41,059 nt of DNA from Alphaproteobacteria bacterium (GTDB lineage Bacteria > Pseudomonadota > Alphaproteobacteria > CACIAM-22H2), in NCBI GenBank assembly GCA_016793165.1, contig JAEULA010000110.1, forward strand, positions 1 through 41,059, given 5' to 3'. Each line of letters opens with the position of its first letter. Within the stretch, counting starts at the first letter, position 1. The notes below the pieces were generated by a model that saw only the letters and a program-made list of their open reading frames with translations, searched no databases and was not told the origin of the DNA. A program made the position numbers and the translations under genes. Positions 15,660-23,933 of this stretch are shown piece after piece.

Positions 15660-18095
15660 ATGAACGACTCACGCTCATCTGGCGTTCGGCGCGAGAGCGG
15701 CCCGTCTGACCGTCACCTATCGCTGAGGATCGACGGGATGATCTCTTCAGCCTGCGTTGATCGCGTGCGCGATGCGCTCGCTGCCGTCGCGACGATCAAG
15801 GATCCCATTGTCGATCTGGCGAGCGCGCGCGTCATGATCACGGTCCCTCGAGACTGGGCCGATGCGGGCAGACTGTTCGATGCACTGCGCCGACAAGGAT
15901 ACGCGACGCCGACAACGACTTTCGATGTCATGATCGAAGGCATGACTTGCGCGTCCTGCGTGGCGCGCGTTGAAGCGACGGTCCGGCTGGTGCCGGGCGT
16001 GATCGCCGTCAGTGTCAATCTGGCGACGGCGCGCGCGAGGATCACCGCGTTGGCCGCCGTAGACGTCGTGCCTTTGCTCGCCGCTGCCGTCGTCGTGGCG
16101 GGATACGGACTTAGCGCGCGGAGTCCCGCACCGTCGGCTGCGAGCGCTCCTTCGGTCAAGATTTCGCAAGACACCTTCGCCCTGCTGCTGGCTCATGCTC
16201 TTACACTGCCTCTGATGTCTTCAATGGCGCTGGATCGGCTCGGCTATGGCGTCCTGCTGCCGCCCGTCGCGCAACTGCTGCTTGCGACAATCGTGCAGGT
16301 CGTTGCCGGCGCCGAATTCTACCGAGCCGCATGGCGCGGCATGCGTGCAGGTGTGGGCAACATGGACTTGCTCGTCAGCACGGGAACGACCGCGGCTTGG
16401 GGTCTCAGCGTCTATCTGTTGGCAAATGCGCCTGGCGACCAGTCGCTGCATCTCTACTTCGACGTCGCGGCGATGGTGATCGCATTCGTGCTGCTTGGAC
16501 GCCGGCTCGAGGCGCGCGCGAAGTTCGCGGCCGGTGATGCAATTCACCGGCTGGCGAACCTGAGGCCAGCGATCGCACGGATTCGCATGAGTGGCACCGA
16601 GACCGAAGTTCCGATTGACTACGTGGCGGTCGGCGACGAGGTCGTGATTCGACCCGGCGAGCGCATCCCCGCCGATGGCATTGTCGTCGAAGGCGCCGGC
16701 GACGTTGACGAGTCGATGCTGACCGGCGAGTCGCCGTCTGTCGCGAAGCGACCGGGGCAGGTGGTCTCCGGCGGCACCGTGAACGGTGCCGGCGCGCTGA
16801 TCATCCGAGTGACCGCAATCGATGCCGAATCGAGGCTCACCCGTATCACCGACATGATCTCGTCGGCGCAAGCTTCTCGAGCTCCAATTCAGAGAATGGC
16901 CGATCGAATTGGCGCATGGTTCGTGCCTGCCGCCCTCGTCGCAGCAGGGCTGACTTTCGCCTTCTGGCTGCTCGTTGCAGGCGATCTCGAGCAGGCAGCG
17001 ATCCATTCGGTCGCCGTTCTGGTCGTCGCTTGCCCGTGCGCTCTCGGTCTCGCGACGCCTGCGGCGATCGCAGTCGCCACCGGCGCTGCCGCGCGCACCG
17101 GGATCTTGATCAGAGATGCGGATACGCTGGAGCGCGCGGCAGCGGTCGACCTGGTGCTGCTCAAGAGGACCGGCATTCTGACCGAAGGTATCATGCAACT
17201 TGTCGCCATCGAGCCGGCGAACGACGGGCAGCGCACACTCCGTCTTGCAGTTGGTTTGCAGGCTTTCGGCAATCATCCGATCGCTCGCGCGTTGCGTGAC
17301 GCCGCGCATGCGGCAGGCGAGCCGTTCATCGAGGTTCGGGATTTCAAGACGATCCCGGGTCGGGGGGTCGAAGGCATCGTCGACGGCCTGCGTCTGCTGA
17401 TGGGCGATCGGCGATTGATGATGGAGCGCGGACTCGACGTTCAGGCCCTCGACGCGTTGGCCTCCGGTCTCGAAGCGAAGGGGCAGATCGTTACATGGCT
17501 TGCGGAAGTGGGGCCGGTACCTCGTACCCTTGCCGTTCTTGGGTTTGCAGACAAGCTCAAGCCAACCGGTGCGCAGGCCATTGCCAAGCTGCGCGGATTG
17601 AACGTGCGCGCCGAGATGGTTACCGGCGCCAGCGACGCATTCGCCGCCATCACGGCAGCGACGCTAGAGCTGGATGCGGCGCACGCCGAGGCCACGCCCG
17701 AAATGAGGATCAGTCTCGTCCGATCGCAGCGCGCATCTGGCCACGTCGTCGCGATGGCAGGGGACGGGGTCAACGATGCCGCGGCGCTCGCGGCCGCCGA
17801 TGTCGGCATGGCGATGGCGACGGGCGCGGACGCGGCGACTGAAGCTGCCGCGATCATGCTCTTGCACGGGGAGCCTCTGCTGATCCCGGCAGCGATCGAA
17901 ATCTGTCGCCGGACCATGGCGAAGATCCGGCAGAATCTCTTGGGCGCGGCCGTCTATAACGTGATGGGAATTCTGCTGGCCGCCTCCGGGCTCCTCAATC
18001 CGATGTTCGCCGGAGCCGCGATGTCGTTGTCGAGCGTGATCGTGATTGCGAACGCGTTGCAGCTTCGCCGTTGGCGTCCGGCTGCGGGCTGGTAA
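15660..18095 (+). CDS. P1B copper-ATPase homologue lacking the phosphorylated Asp (probable pseudoenzyme)
   Basis: The frame is intact for 811 residues and has the full layout of a CopA-type copper ATPase: two HMA domains, eight membrane helices, the actuator motif TGES, the CPC transport motif (458-460, VVACPCALGLATP), an HP motif (GNHPIARAL) and GDGVND (701-706). The catalytic site is not conserved. Where DKTGTLT is expected, the sequence reads LLKRTGILTEG, with Lys502 in place of the phosphorylated Asp (codon AAG, 17163-17165). The nucleotide-domain TGDN is TGAS (655-658). The first HMA domain has SSAC instead of CxxC, while the second keeps GMTCASC (94-100). It should not form the phospho-enzyme, so it cannot pump in the usual way. 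The frame is long and clean, which argues against simple decay. Confidence 0.9.
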   Translation: MNDSRSSGVRRESGPSDRHLSLRIDGMISSACVDRVRDALAAVATIKDPIVDLASARVMITVPRDWADAGRLFDALRRQGYATPTTTFDVMIEGMTCASCVARVEATVRLVPGVIAVSVNLATARARITALAAVDVVPLLAAAVVVAGYGLSARSPAPSAASAPSVKISQDTFALLLAHALTLPLMSSMALDRLGYGVLLPPVAQLLLATIVQVVAGAEFYRAAWRGMRAGVGNMDLLVSTGTTAAWGLSVYLLANAPGDQSLHLYFDVAAMVIAFVLLGRRLEARAKFAAGDAIHRLANLRPAIARIRMSGTETEVPIDYVAVGDEVVIRPGERIPADGIVVEGAGDVDESMLTGESPSVAKRPGQVVSGGTVNGAGALIIRVTAIDAESRLTRITDMISSAQASRAPIQRMADRIGAWFVPAALVAAGLTFAFWLLVAGDLEQAAIHSVAVLVVACPCALGLATPAAIAVATGAAARTGILIRDADTLERAAAVDLVLLKRTGILTEGIMQLVAIEPANDGQRTLRLAVGLQAFGNHPIARALRDAAHAAGEPFIEVRDFKTIPGRGVEGIVDGLRLLMGDRRLMMERGLDVQALDALASGLEAKGQIVTWLAEVGPVPRTLAVLGFADKLKPTGAQAIAKLRGLNVRAEMVTGASDAFAAITAATLELDAAHAEATPEMRISLVRSQRASGHVVAMAGDGVNDAAALAAADVGMAMATGADAATEAAAIMLLHGEPLLIPAAIEICRRTMAKIRQNLLGAAVYNVMGILLAASGLLNPMFAGAAMSLSSVIVIANALQLRRWRPAAGW

Positions 18096-18360
18096 CGATC
18101 GATTCGCGCGCGGCGCTGCCGCGAGCACAGATGCCGTCCGGCGACGCGACCATCTGCCGCAATAGACCGATTTTCGCGGTGCCAGGATGGAATCCTCGCG
18201 CTATTCAAGGTACTTGGCTCGCGCGTCCGGGCAGACGCCGCGGCGACTGCAATCTTTCGACACAAACCAGACATGCCCCAGCAATCGGCGGCCTCGAACT
18301 TGACGGGACCCATGATGGTCTCTGCGACGTCATGGGCTCTCTCGAACCGAGGAGCGTACG

Positions 18361-19119
18361 ATGTCGAGGATCAGACTTCTTCTCTCTGCAGTGGCGCTCG
18401 CCAGCGCCTCGTCGCTGACGTCGCCTGCGCAAGCGCAGGCCCGCTTCGCGATGATGGAAATGATGCCGATGGGCAGTGCTGGTGCGCCGATGCAGCAAGT
18501 GCAGATGAGTCCAGCGATGCCCAACATGCCGATGTCGCCGCCGCAATCGGGCGGCATGCCCGGTGGCGGCCAAGATCAAATGCGGATGGGACCGATGCCG
18601 CAGGGCCAGACATCGACGGCGCCGCAGGCGCCGACGTCGGACGCTGTCGCCGCGATGTGCCAGATGATGGCGATGATGCAGAACATGATGCGAATGGGAG
18701 GCATGCAGTCCGCGCCGATGCCGAGACAGGAGATGCCTGGCGGTGCGATGGCCATGCCGATGATGGGCGGCGCGACGGCGGCGGATCCGAGTCAGTCCGC
18801 CGCGATGCTCGAAGGGCGTATCGCGTATCTGCGCACCGAGCTGCGGATCACCGAAACCCAAGCGCCGGCGTGGGAGGCCTTCGCTTCGAGTCTGCGGGCC
18901 GGACGCGAGCATCTCGATGCGGCTCGCGGCGCGCTCCAGGGAGCAAACGCGGCCGCGGACCCGATGGCGCGCTTGCAGGCATATGAAAGCCATCTGACTG
19001 CGCGCACCGAGGCGGTGCGCATGACGCGGCTTGCCTTCAACGTGCTCTTCGCTCAGCTCGACGACGCGCAGAAGCGCGTCGCCACCACGACGATGTTGCC
19101 GTTCATCGGCGCCTTCTGA
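18361..19119 (+). CDS. Met-rich periplasmic LTXXQ (Spy/CpxP-like) copper-binding protein
   Basis: The 252-residue product has a signal peptide (to about AQAQA). A very Met-rich stretch follows (about 30-125) with many MM, MP and MxxM groups such as MCQMMAMMQNMMRMGGMQ, which would suit Cu(I) binding. The C-terminal helical domain carries two LTXXQ-like motifs, ITETQ in ELRITETQAPAWEAF and LDDAQ in QLDDAQKRV, as in Spy/CpxP/CnrX-like proteins. It starts at 18361 with GAGGAG upstream and lies 30 bases before the reductase gene, so it probably opens that unit. A paralogue with the same design is at 31093-31800. Role inferred: periplasmic copper buffer or folding helper. Confidence 0.85.
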   Translation: MSRIRLLLSAVALASASSLTSPAQAQARFAMMEMMPMGSAGAPMQQVQMSPAMPNMPMSPPQSGGMPGGGQDQMRMGPMPQGQTSTAPQAPTSDAVAAMCQMMAMMQNMMRMGGMQSAPMPRQEMPGGAMAMPMMGGATAADPSQSAAMLEGRIAYLRTELRITETQAPAWEAFASSLRAGREHLDAARGALQGANAAADPMARLQAYESHLTARTEAVRMTRLAFNVLFAQLDDAQKRVATTTMLPFIGAF

Positions 19120-19149
19120 TCGCGCGGCGAGAACCGCGGCACCCAGCGC

Positions 19150-21012
19150 GTGTCCGGCTCCGTCGATCGACCGCGGACGGCGGGCATCGGCCCGATCGCG
19201 GTGCTCGCCCTCGCGGTCGCGTGGGGCGGGCCCGTGGCGGCGCAATCCGACGCCGATCACGCGGCACATCACCCGGCCGCGCCCAGTGCATCGGGCGCAG
19301 CGAGTGCGAGTCCGGCGACGCCGGCACAGGCTGCTTCCGTCGCCGGTTGTGCCGCCGCGATGCCGGGATGCATGATGCAACCGCCGCGTCCCTTCTTTGC
19401 GACACTGCTCGGCATGCCCGAGCTGACGCCGCAGGCGCGCCAGCTGATCGCCGCCGAGGCCGGGCGACGAATCGGCTGGGGCACGCAGGCGATCGCGGCA
19501 GGCCATATCCAACTCGAAACGGCGTTGGCGTCCGCCGATACGATGGGCGCGCGCCTCGCGGCCGAGACCGTCCGCGACGCGATGCGCCAGATCGAGAGCG
19601 GCTCGTCGGCCTTGCAGGCAATCGCCCAGGGCGCCGTTCCTCAGCAGCTCGCGCTCACGTGGTTTCGAGGCGAGCTCGGCATCGGCTCGCCGGACCCCGT
19701 GTCGCCGGGGCCGGCGCATGGCGACGGCCTTTGGGGTCTGTCCTGGTATCACGTGACGACGATGGCGGCGCTGCTCGCGACTCTCATCGCCGCCGTGACG
19801 ATCCAATTCCTGCGCATCCGTCGGATCGAAGGACTGCTGCGTGCGGCTCCACCGACGAGCCGTGCCTCCTTGCCGGCTCCGTCCATATCGCCACGCGCCG
19901 AGTTGCCGGTGATTGCACCCGCTCGCGCCAGCGAACGCCACGGCACGCGATCGAACTCCTGGCGCGGACGGCTGCACGTCGCCGCGATCTTCTCCGAGAC
20001 GCCGGACGTGAAGACGTTTCGGCTGAAGGAGCCGAGCGGCGCCGACGTGCCGTTCGAGTTCAAGCCGGGGCAGTTCTTGACCGTCACGGTCGAGGTCCAG
20101 GGCAAGAAGATCAGCCGGTCCTACACGATCGCCTCGGCTCCCACGCGCCGCGACCACGTGGAGATCACCGTCAAGCGCGAGGAGCACGGCGAGGTGTCGC
20201 GCCATCTGCACGACGCCATATCGGTCGGCGACCCGCTCGAGATCTCCGGGCCCGCTGGCGTGTTCACTTTCAACGGCGACGAGGCAGGCGACATCGTGCT
20301 CATCGCCGGCGGTGTCGGCATCACGCCGATGATGAGCGTGATTCGTACGCTCACCGACCGGGCATGGACGGGCGAAATCCATCTCCTCTACGGCGCGCGA
20401 ACCACGCGCGATTTCATTTTCCGCGACGAACTGGAGTACTTGCAGCGGCGCCACGCGAATCTGCACGTTGTGGCGACGATGCGCCGCGCCGAGGGCACGT
20501 CGTGGATGGGGCCCGAGGGCGTGATCACCAAGGACTTCATCGCGCGCTCCGTCCCCGAGATCGCGCGCCGTCGCATCCATCTCTGCGGGCCGCCGCCGAT
20601 GATGGCCGCGGTCAAGACCGCACTCGCCGAGCTCGGCGTGCCGCCGGCCAACATCAGGACGGAAGCGTTCGGGCCGGCGCGCGGCCAGGAGACACCCGTA
20701 GCGGCCGACGCCCGCAAAGCGCCCGCCGTCGTCGCTCCGGCCGCGACGGCGGCGGCCACGGTGACGTTCTCCCGATCGGGCAAGTCCGCGCCGCTCGGTC
20801 CGAACCAGACGGTGCTCGAGGCTGCGGAATCCGTCGGCGTCGCCATCGATTTCTCCTGCCGCACCGGCATCTGCGGCACCTGCATGGTGCCGCTGCGCAG
20901 CGGCGCGGTGACGATGGCGGTCGAGGACGGATTGCCGCTGGAGGAGAAGGCGAAGGGGATGATCCTCGCCTGCCAGGCGAAGTCGACCGGCGATGTGGTG
21001 GTCGAGGCCTGA
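19150..21012 (+). CDS. Membrane-anchored FAD/NAD(P)H/[2Fe-2S] reductase with periplasmic metal-binding-type N-domain
   Basis: This is a 620-residue fusion. Residues 10-31 are a membrane/signal segment, and 32-197 a periplasmic part with HxxHH, CAAAMPGCMM (67-76) and a helical LTPQARQ block like Spy-type proteins. Residues about 199-222 are a second membrane helix ending in RIRRIE, so the rest is cytoplasmic. There, 270-510 form a ferredoxin-reductase domain with the FAD motif RSYT (323-326), GGVGITPM (387-394) and the NAD(P)H-site CGPPPM (479-484). Residues 537-620 form a plant-type 2Fe-2S ferredoxin with Cys570, Cys575, Cys578 and Cys608. It should take electrons from NAD(P)H and hand them to the membrane cytochrome encoded next. 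The start is a GTG at 19150; its ribosome site is weak. Confidence 0.88.
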   Translation: MSGSVDRPRTAGIGPIAVLALAVAWGGPVAAQSDADHAAHHPAAPSASGAASASPATPAQAASVAGCAAAMPGCMMQPPRPFFATLLGMPELTPQARQLIAAEAGRRIGWGTQAIAAGHIQLETALASADTMGARLAAETVRDAMRQIESGSSALQAIAQGAVPQQLALTWFRGELGIGSPDPVSPGPAHGDGLWGLSWYHVTTMAALLATLIAAVTIQFLRIRRIEGLLRAAPPTSRASLPAPSISPRAELPVIAPARASERHGTRSNSWRGRLHVAAIFSETPDVKTFRLKEPSGADVPFEFKPGQFLTVTVEVQGKKISRSYTIASAPTRRDHVEITVKREEHGEVSRHLHDAISVGDPLEISGPAGVFTFNGDEAGDIVLIAGGVGITPMMSVIRTLTDRAWTGEIHLLYGARTTRDFIFRDELEYLQRRHANLHVVATMRRAEGTSWMGPEGVITKDFIARSVPEIARRRIHLCGPPPMMAAVKTALAELGVPPANIRTEAFGPARGQETPVAADARKAPAVVAPAATAAATVTFSRSGKSAPLGPNQTVLEAAESVGVAIDFSCRTGICGTCMVPLRSGAVTMAVEDGLPLEEKAKGMILACQAKSTGDVVVEA

Positions 21013-21013
21013 C

Positions 21014-21655
21014 GTGAACGAGACCGAGAAGCTCACTGTCGGCGCCCTGTTCTCGGCCGTGCTCCTGCTCGCCCCGGGATTCCTGCTCCACGAAGCGCCG
21101 CGCTTCCCCGGTAGCCTGATGGGCGGCGTGCTCGGTATCGCCGCCACCGTCCTGTTTCTGGCACTGCTGATCTACGTGCCGGTCAAGCGCGCCGCGACGC
21201 CGCGCCGGCGCTTGCGCCCCGCGGCCGCGCTGTCGTTCCACATCTATGCCGGAGTCGTCGGCGCGCTGCTCGGCGTCCTGCACAGCGGGCACAGCTATCG
21301 CAGCCCGCTCGGCATCGCATTGATGTCGACGATGTTCGGCGTGATCGGCACCGGCTTCGTCGGTCGCTACTACCTCGTACATGTCGGCGCGGACCTGCGT
21401 GAGCAGAGCGAGAAGCTTGCGGCCTTGCGGTCGCGCTATGCGGCGCTCGAGGCACCGTCATCGCGCGATCGTTCCGTGCGCCGGCTGGTGGCGGCGATTG
21501 CCGATCTGGAATGGGCCATCGCGCGCCGCGACGTCCTCAAGCGCGCCCTCTCACGCTGGGTCATCCTGCATGTCGGCCTCGCGCTCGCAATGTATGCGTT
21601 GCTGGCGCTGCACATCTGGAGCGGCGTCTACTACGGACTGCGATGGCTGCCATGA
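21014..21655 (+). CDS. Di-heme b-type membrane cytochrome (ferric-reductase-like)
   Basis: I do not recognise a named family, but the 213-residue protein has about five membrane helices and two His pairs with cytochrome-b spacing: His76-x13-His90 in one helix and His186-x13-His200 in the last helix. Basic loops at about 58-70 and 120-182 place His76 and His186 on the cytoplasmic side and His90 and His200 on the periplasmic side, so two bis-His hemes could be stacked across the membrane, as in ferric reductases and NADPH oxidases. It starts at a GTG one base after the reductase stop, and its own stop overlaps the next gene (ATGA). This fits a membrane electron relay between the two neighbours. 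Confidence 0.72.
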   Translation: MNETEKLTVGALFSAVLLLAPGFLLHEAPRFPGSLMGGVLGIAATVLFLALLIYVPVKRAATPRRRLRPAAALSFHIYAGVVGALLGVLHSGHSYRSPLGIALMSTMFGVIGTGFVGRYYLVHVGADLREQSEKLAALRSRYAALEAPSSRDRSVRRLVAAIADLEWAIARRDVLKRALSRWVILHVGLALAMYALLALHIWSGVYYGLRWLP

Positions 21656-22455
21656 GGCCGCGCTCTCTGCTCTATGCCGTCGTCGGAATCATCGGCCTCG
21701 CCGGCGCCGTGGCGGTGCCGGTCGTGACGCTGAAGTCAGGATCCAGTGCCATCGGCGGCTGGATCGACGCGGTGACGCCGGGATCGCTCTCCGCGGCCCA
21801 CGCGCAGCTCGGCGCCCAATGCGAGGCCTGCCACGTGCCCCTGCGCGGCGTCGAGGCGATGACGTGCGTGACCTGCCATACGCTCGACGGTACGAATCTG
21901 GCGGCACGGCCCTCCACGGCGTTCCATGTCGGCATCGGCACTTGTTCGGGGTGCCATATCGAGCATCGCGGGCGCGATCGGCGCCCGATCGAAATGGATC
22001 ATGCCGTCCTCATGCGCGCGGGCCGTGAGCGCGCGCAGCTCGGGTCCGACAGCGCACTGGAACGGATGCGGCGCTTCTTCGCCGATGCGGGCGCCGACCT
22101 CGTCGGTGGCCCGACGCGCCCCGGTCGATCCTTGCCGCCGGCCGACGCAGGGCGGCTGGTCTGCGCGAGCTGCCACGCCAATCAGGATCCGCATCGAACG
22201 CTGCTCGGCGGCGAATGCCAGACCTGCCACTCCACCGGCACGTGGACGGTCGCCGGCTTCCGCCATCCCTCGCCGCGGTCGCAGGATTGCGCGCAATGCC
22301 ATCAGGCGCCGACGAGCCACTACATGATGCATTTCGAAATGATCGACCGCACGATCACGGGCCAAAGGCATGCCCAAGTCGAGCAATGCCAGCTCTGTCA
22401 TCTGACGGACTCGTGGAACAACATCCGCGGCGTCGGGTGGTACAAGCATCACTGA
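21652..22455 (+). CDS. Seven-heme periplasmic c-type cytochrome
   Basis: The 267-residue product has an N-terminal signal/anchor (about 6-27) and seven CxxCH heme-attachment motifs: CEACH (57), CVTCH (72), CSGCH (98), CASCH (171), CQTCH (189), CAQCH (213) and CQLCH (246). Many further His residues (for example 92, 105, 117, 181, 205, 223, 227, 240, 266-267) could be distal ligands. The layout is like multiheme cytochromes of the cytochrome c3/c7 type. The ATG at 21652 overlaps the previous stop; an in-frame ATG at 21643 would add three residues. It should accept electrons from the b-type cytochrome and pass them to a periplasmic acceptor that the sequence does not name. Confidence 0.87.
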   Translation: MRPRSLLYAVVGIIGLAGAVAVPVVTLKSGSSAIGGWIDAVTPGSLSAAHAQLGAQCEACHVPLRGVEAMTCVTCHTLDGTNLAARPSTAFHVGIGTCSGCHIEHRGRDRRPIEMDHAVLMRAGRERAQLGSDSALERMRRFFADAGADLVGGPTRPGRSLPPADAGRLVCASCHANQDPHRTLLGGECQTCHSTGTWTVAGFRHPSPRSQDCAQCHQAPTSHYMMHFEMIDRTITGQRHAQVEQCQLCHLTDSWNNIRGVGWYKHH

Positions 22456-22482
22456 TCGCAGACATCACGAGTGGAGATGACC

Positions 22483-22947
22483 ATGAATGGAAATTCCGGG
22501 CTCTCGCGACGCGGTCTCCTCCCCCTCGCCATGTCGGCGCTGCTGGCGCCGGCGATCGGGCGCGCGCAAGGCCGGCCGAGGATCGAGGTCTACAAGACGC
22601 CGACTTGCGGCTGCTGCGGCGCATGGGCGGATCACATGGAGCGCGCCGGGTTTCCGGTGTCCCGCCACGACCTCGAGGTTCTCGATCCGATCAAGACGCG
22701 CGCCGGCGTGCCCGCCGAGCTCGAGTCCTGTCACACCGCGTTCGTCGCCGGATACGCGCTCGAGGGACACGTGCCGCTGGCGGCGATCGAAAAGCTGCTC
22801 GCCGAGCGCCCGGCCGGCCGCGGACTCGCCGTGCCCGGCATGCCGATCGGCTCGCCCGGCATGGAGTCCGGCAACCGCCGAGAGCCTTACACGGTGTGGT
22901 TCTTCGCCGACCGCCGGCGCCCCCAGTCTTTCTTCGGGGTGGATTGA
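22483..22947 (+). CDS. DUF411 exported metal-binding protein (CopG-like)
   Basis: The 154-residue product has a twin-arginine-like signal (LSRRGLLPLAMSALLAPA) and a thioredoxin-like domain with the metal motif CGCC (Cys42, Cys44, Cys45) in YKTPTCGCCGAWADHM, plus a later conserved SCHTAFVAGYALEGHVP segment. This is the DUF411 family, which includes the CopG proteins of copper-resistance clusters that bind copper through a Cys cluster. I chose the ATG at 22483 because GGAG lies six bases upstream; GTG at 22471 and ATG at 22477 are alternatives. It follows the heptaheme cytochrome by 27 bases and could be a client or partner of that redox chain (inference). Confidence 0.88.
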   Translation: MNGNSGLSRRGLLPLAMSALLAPAIGRAQGRPRIEVYKTPTCGCCGAWADHMERAGFPVSRHDLEVLDPIKTRAGVPAELESCHTAFVAGYALEGHVPLAAIEKLLAERPAGRGLAVPGMPIGSPGMESGNRREPYTVWFFADRRRPQSFFGVD

Positions 22948-23070
22948 TACGGACCCATCTCGGATCAACGGCTCAGGGCTGGGCAATTGCGGAGAGCGCT
23001 CGAGGACGCTCACAGGCGATTGAATGAATGAGCTCTTCCTGAGCGCGATCCGAGATGCGATCCTCTGCGG

Positions 23071-23412
23071 GTGGCTGCTTGGCGTGCATTCCGTCGTCTG
23101 CTGACCGCGCTGGTCGTCGTGGGACTCGTCACGGCGCCGATCGCGGCGTCGGCTTTCGACGTGGCGAAAACTCGATCGGTACTTGCGGCAGCGGATGAAA
23201 TGCCTTGCTGTCCCGCGAAGCAGGCACCGCTTGATTGCGCCAAGCTCTGCGCGATCGTGACTACGTGCGTCGCTCCCGTCGTCGTGCACGTCGCACCGTC
23301 GACACCGGTTGTCGTTTCGTACCGGCCGGCCGAGCTGCGGTTGGCCGGCGCAAGTGACGCGACGTTGCGCGGCACGAGCGCCCGCCCGCCTCCCAGACCG
23401 CCGAAGTCCTAG
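23071..23412 (+). CDS. Small exported Cys-rich protein of unknown function
   Basis: This 113-residue frame starts at GTG 23071. It has a clear signal peptide (RRLLTALVVVGLVTAPIAASA) and then five Cys residues at 46, 47, 56, 60 and 66 (MPCCPAK, DCAKLC, TTC), followed by a Pro-rich tail. I do not recognise the family. The CC...C...C...C pattern suggests metal binding or disulfides. It lies between the DUF411 gene and the fixH-cusBA unit, so a copper-related role is plausible but unproven. The start is uncertain because no strong ribosome site precedes it. Confidence 0.58.
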   Translation: MAAWRAFRRLLTALVVVGLVTAPIAASAFDVAKTRSVLAAADEMPCCPAKQAPLDCAKLCAIVTTCVAPVVVHVAPSTPVVVSYRPAELRLAGASDATLRGTSARPPPRPPKS

Positions 23413-23537
23413 CTTTCCGAGCGGCTACCGTCCCGCCGGTGCTCCTCGCGCGATTGCTGATCGCGCTGATCGCGTGCGGGCGGCCATAGGCATTGCCGCT
23501 CGCAGGAGCGGCCTGAAACGACGCAAGGACTCTGATC

Positions 23538-23933
23538 ATGACCGCCGTCACGAAGTGCGCGGCCCTCGCCGCGCTCGTCGCCGCTTCCCTTTCCGGTGCA
23601 GCGACGGCCGAAATCCGCGATTACGAGTTCCGCCTGGTCGACAATGCGGTCCGGATGGGGGACGGCGTGATCGTTGCCGTACGCCTCATCGACAAGCGCA
23701 CGGGCAAGGCGGTGCCCGATGCGGTGATCTTCGCCAGGCGCATCGACATGGCGCCGGACGACATGGCGACGATGACAGCACCGCTCGAGCCGCTGCCGGC
23801 TTCGGAGCCGGGCCTTTACAGGTACCGCACCAACCTGGTGATGGCGGGCGGATGGCGGCTTTCGCTCGCCGCGAAGATCCAGGGCGAGACGGGCACGCTC
23901 GAGAGCCGACTTGTCCTCAAGGTGCTCGAATGA
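23538..23933 (+). CDS. FixH/YtkA-like exported protein
   Basis: The 131-residue product has a signal peptide (about 1-24) and a beta-sandwich domain with the FixH/YtkA pattern: RLVDNAVRMGDGVIVAVRLIDK in two segments, a MAPDDMATM turn, GLYRYRTNLVMAGGWRLSL and a closing LVLKVLE strand. Although named for the nitrogen-fixation oxidase cluster, this family often sits directly before cusB-type genes and may assist the metal-efflux adaptor. Its stop overlaps the cusB start (ATGA), so the two are translationally coupled. No nitrogen-fixation genes are nearby. Confidence 0.8.
   Translation: MTAVTKCAALAALVAASLSGAATAEIRDYEFRLVDNAVRMGDGVIVAVRLIDKRTGKAVPDAVIFARRIDMAPDDMATMTAPLEPLPASEPGLYRYRTNLVMAGGWRLSLAAKIQGETGTLESRLVLKVLE

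Noticed and set aside
18205..21147. 980-codon open frame on the minus strand
   Set aside because: It lies opposite the Met-rich protein and the reductase, both of which have clear domains. Its His/Arg-rich sequence mirrors the Met codons of the real gene.
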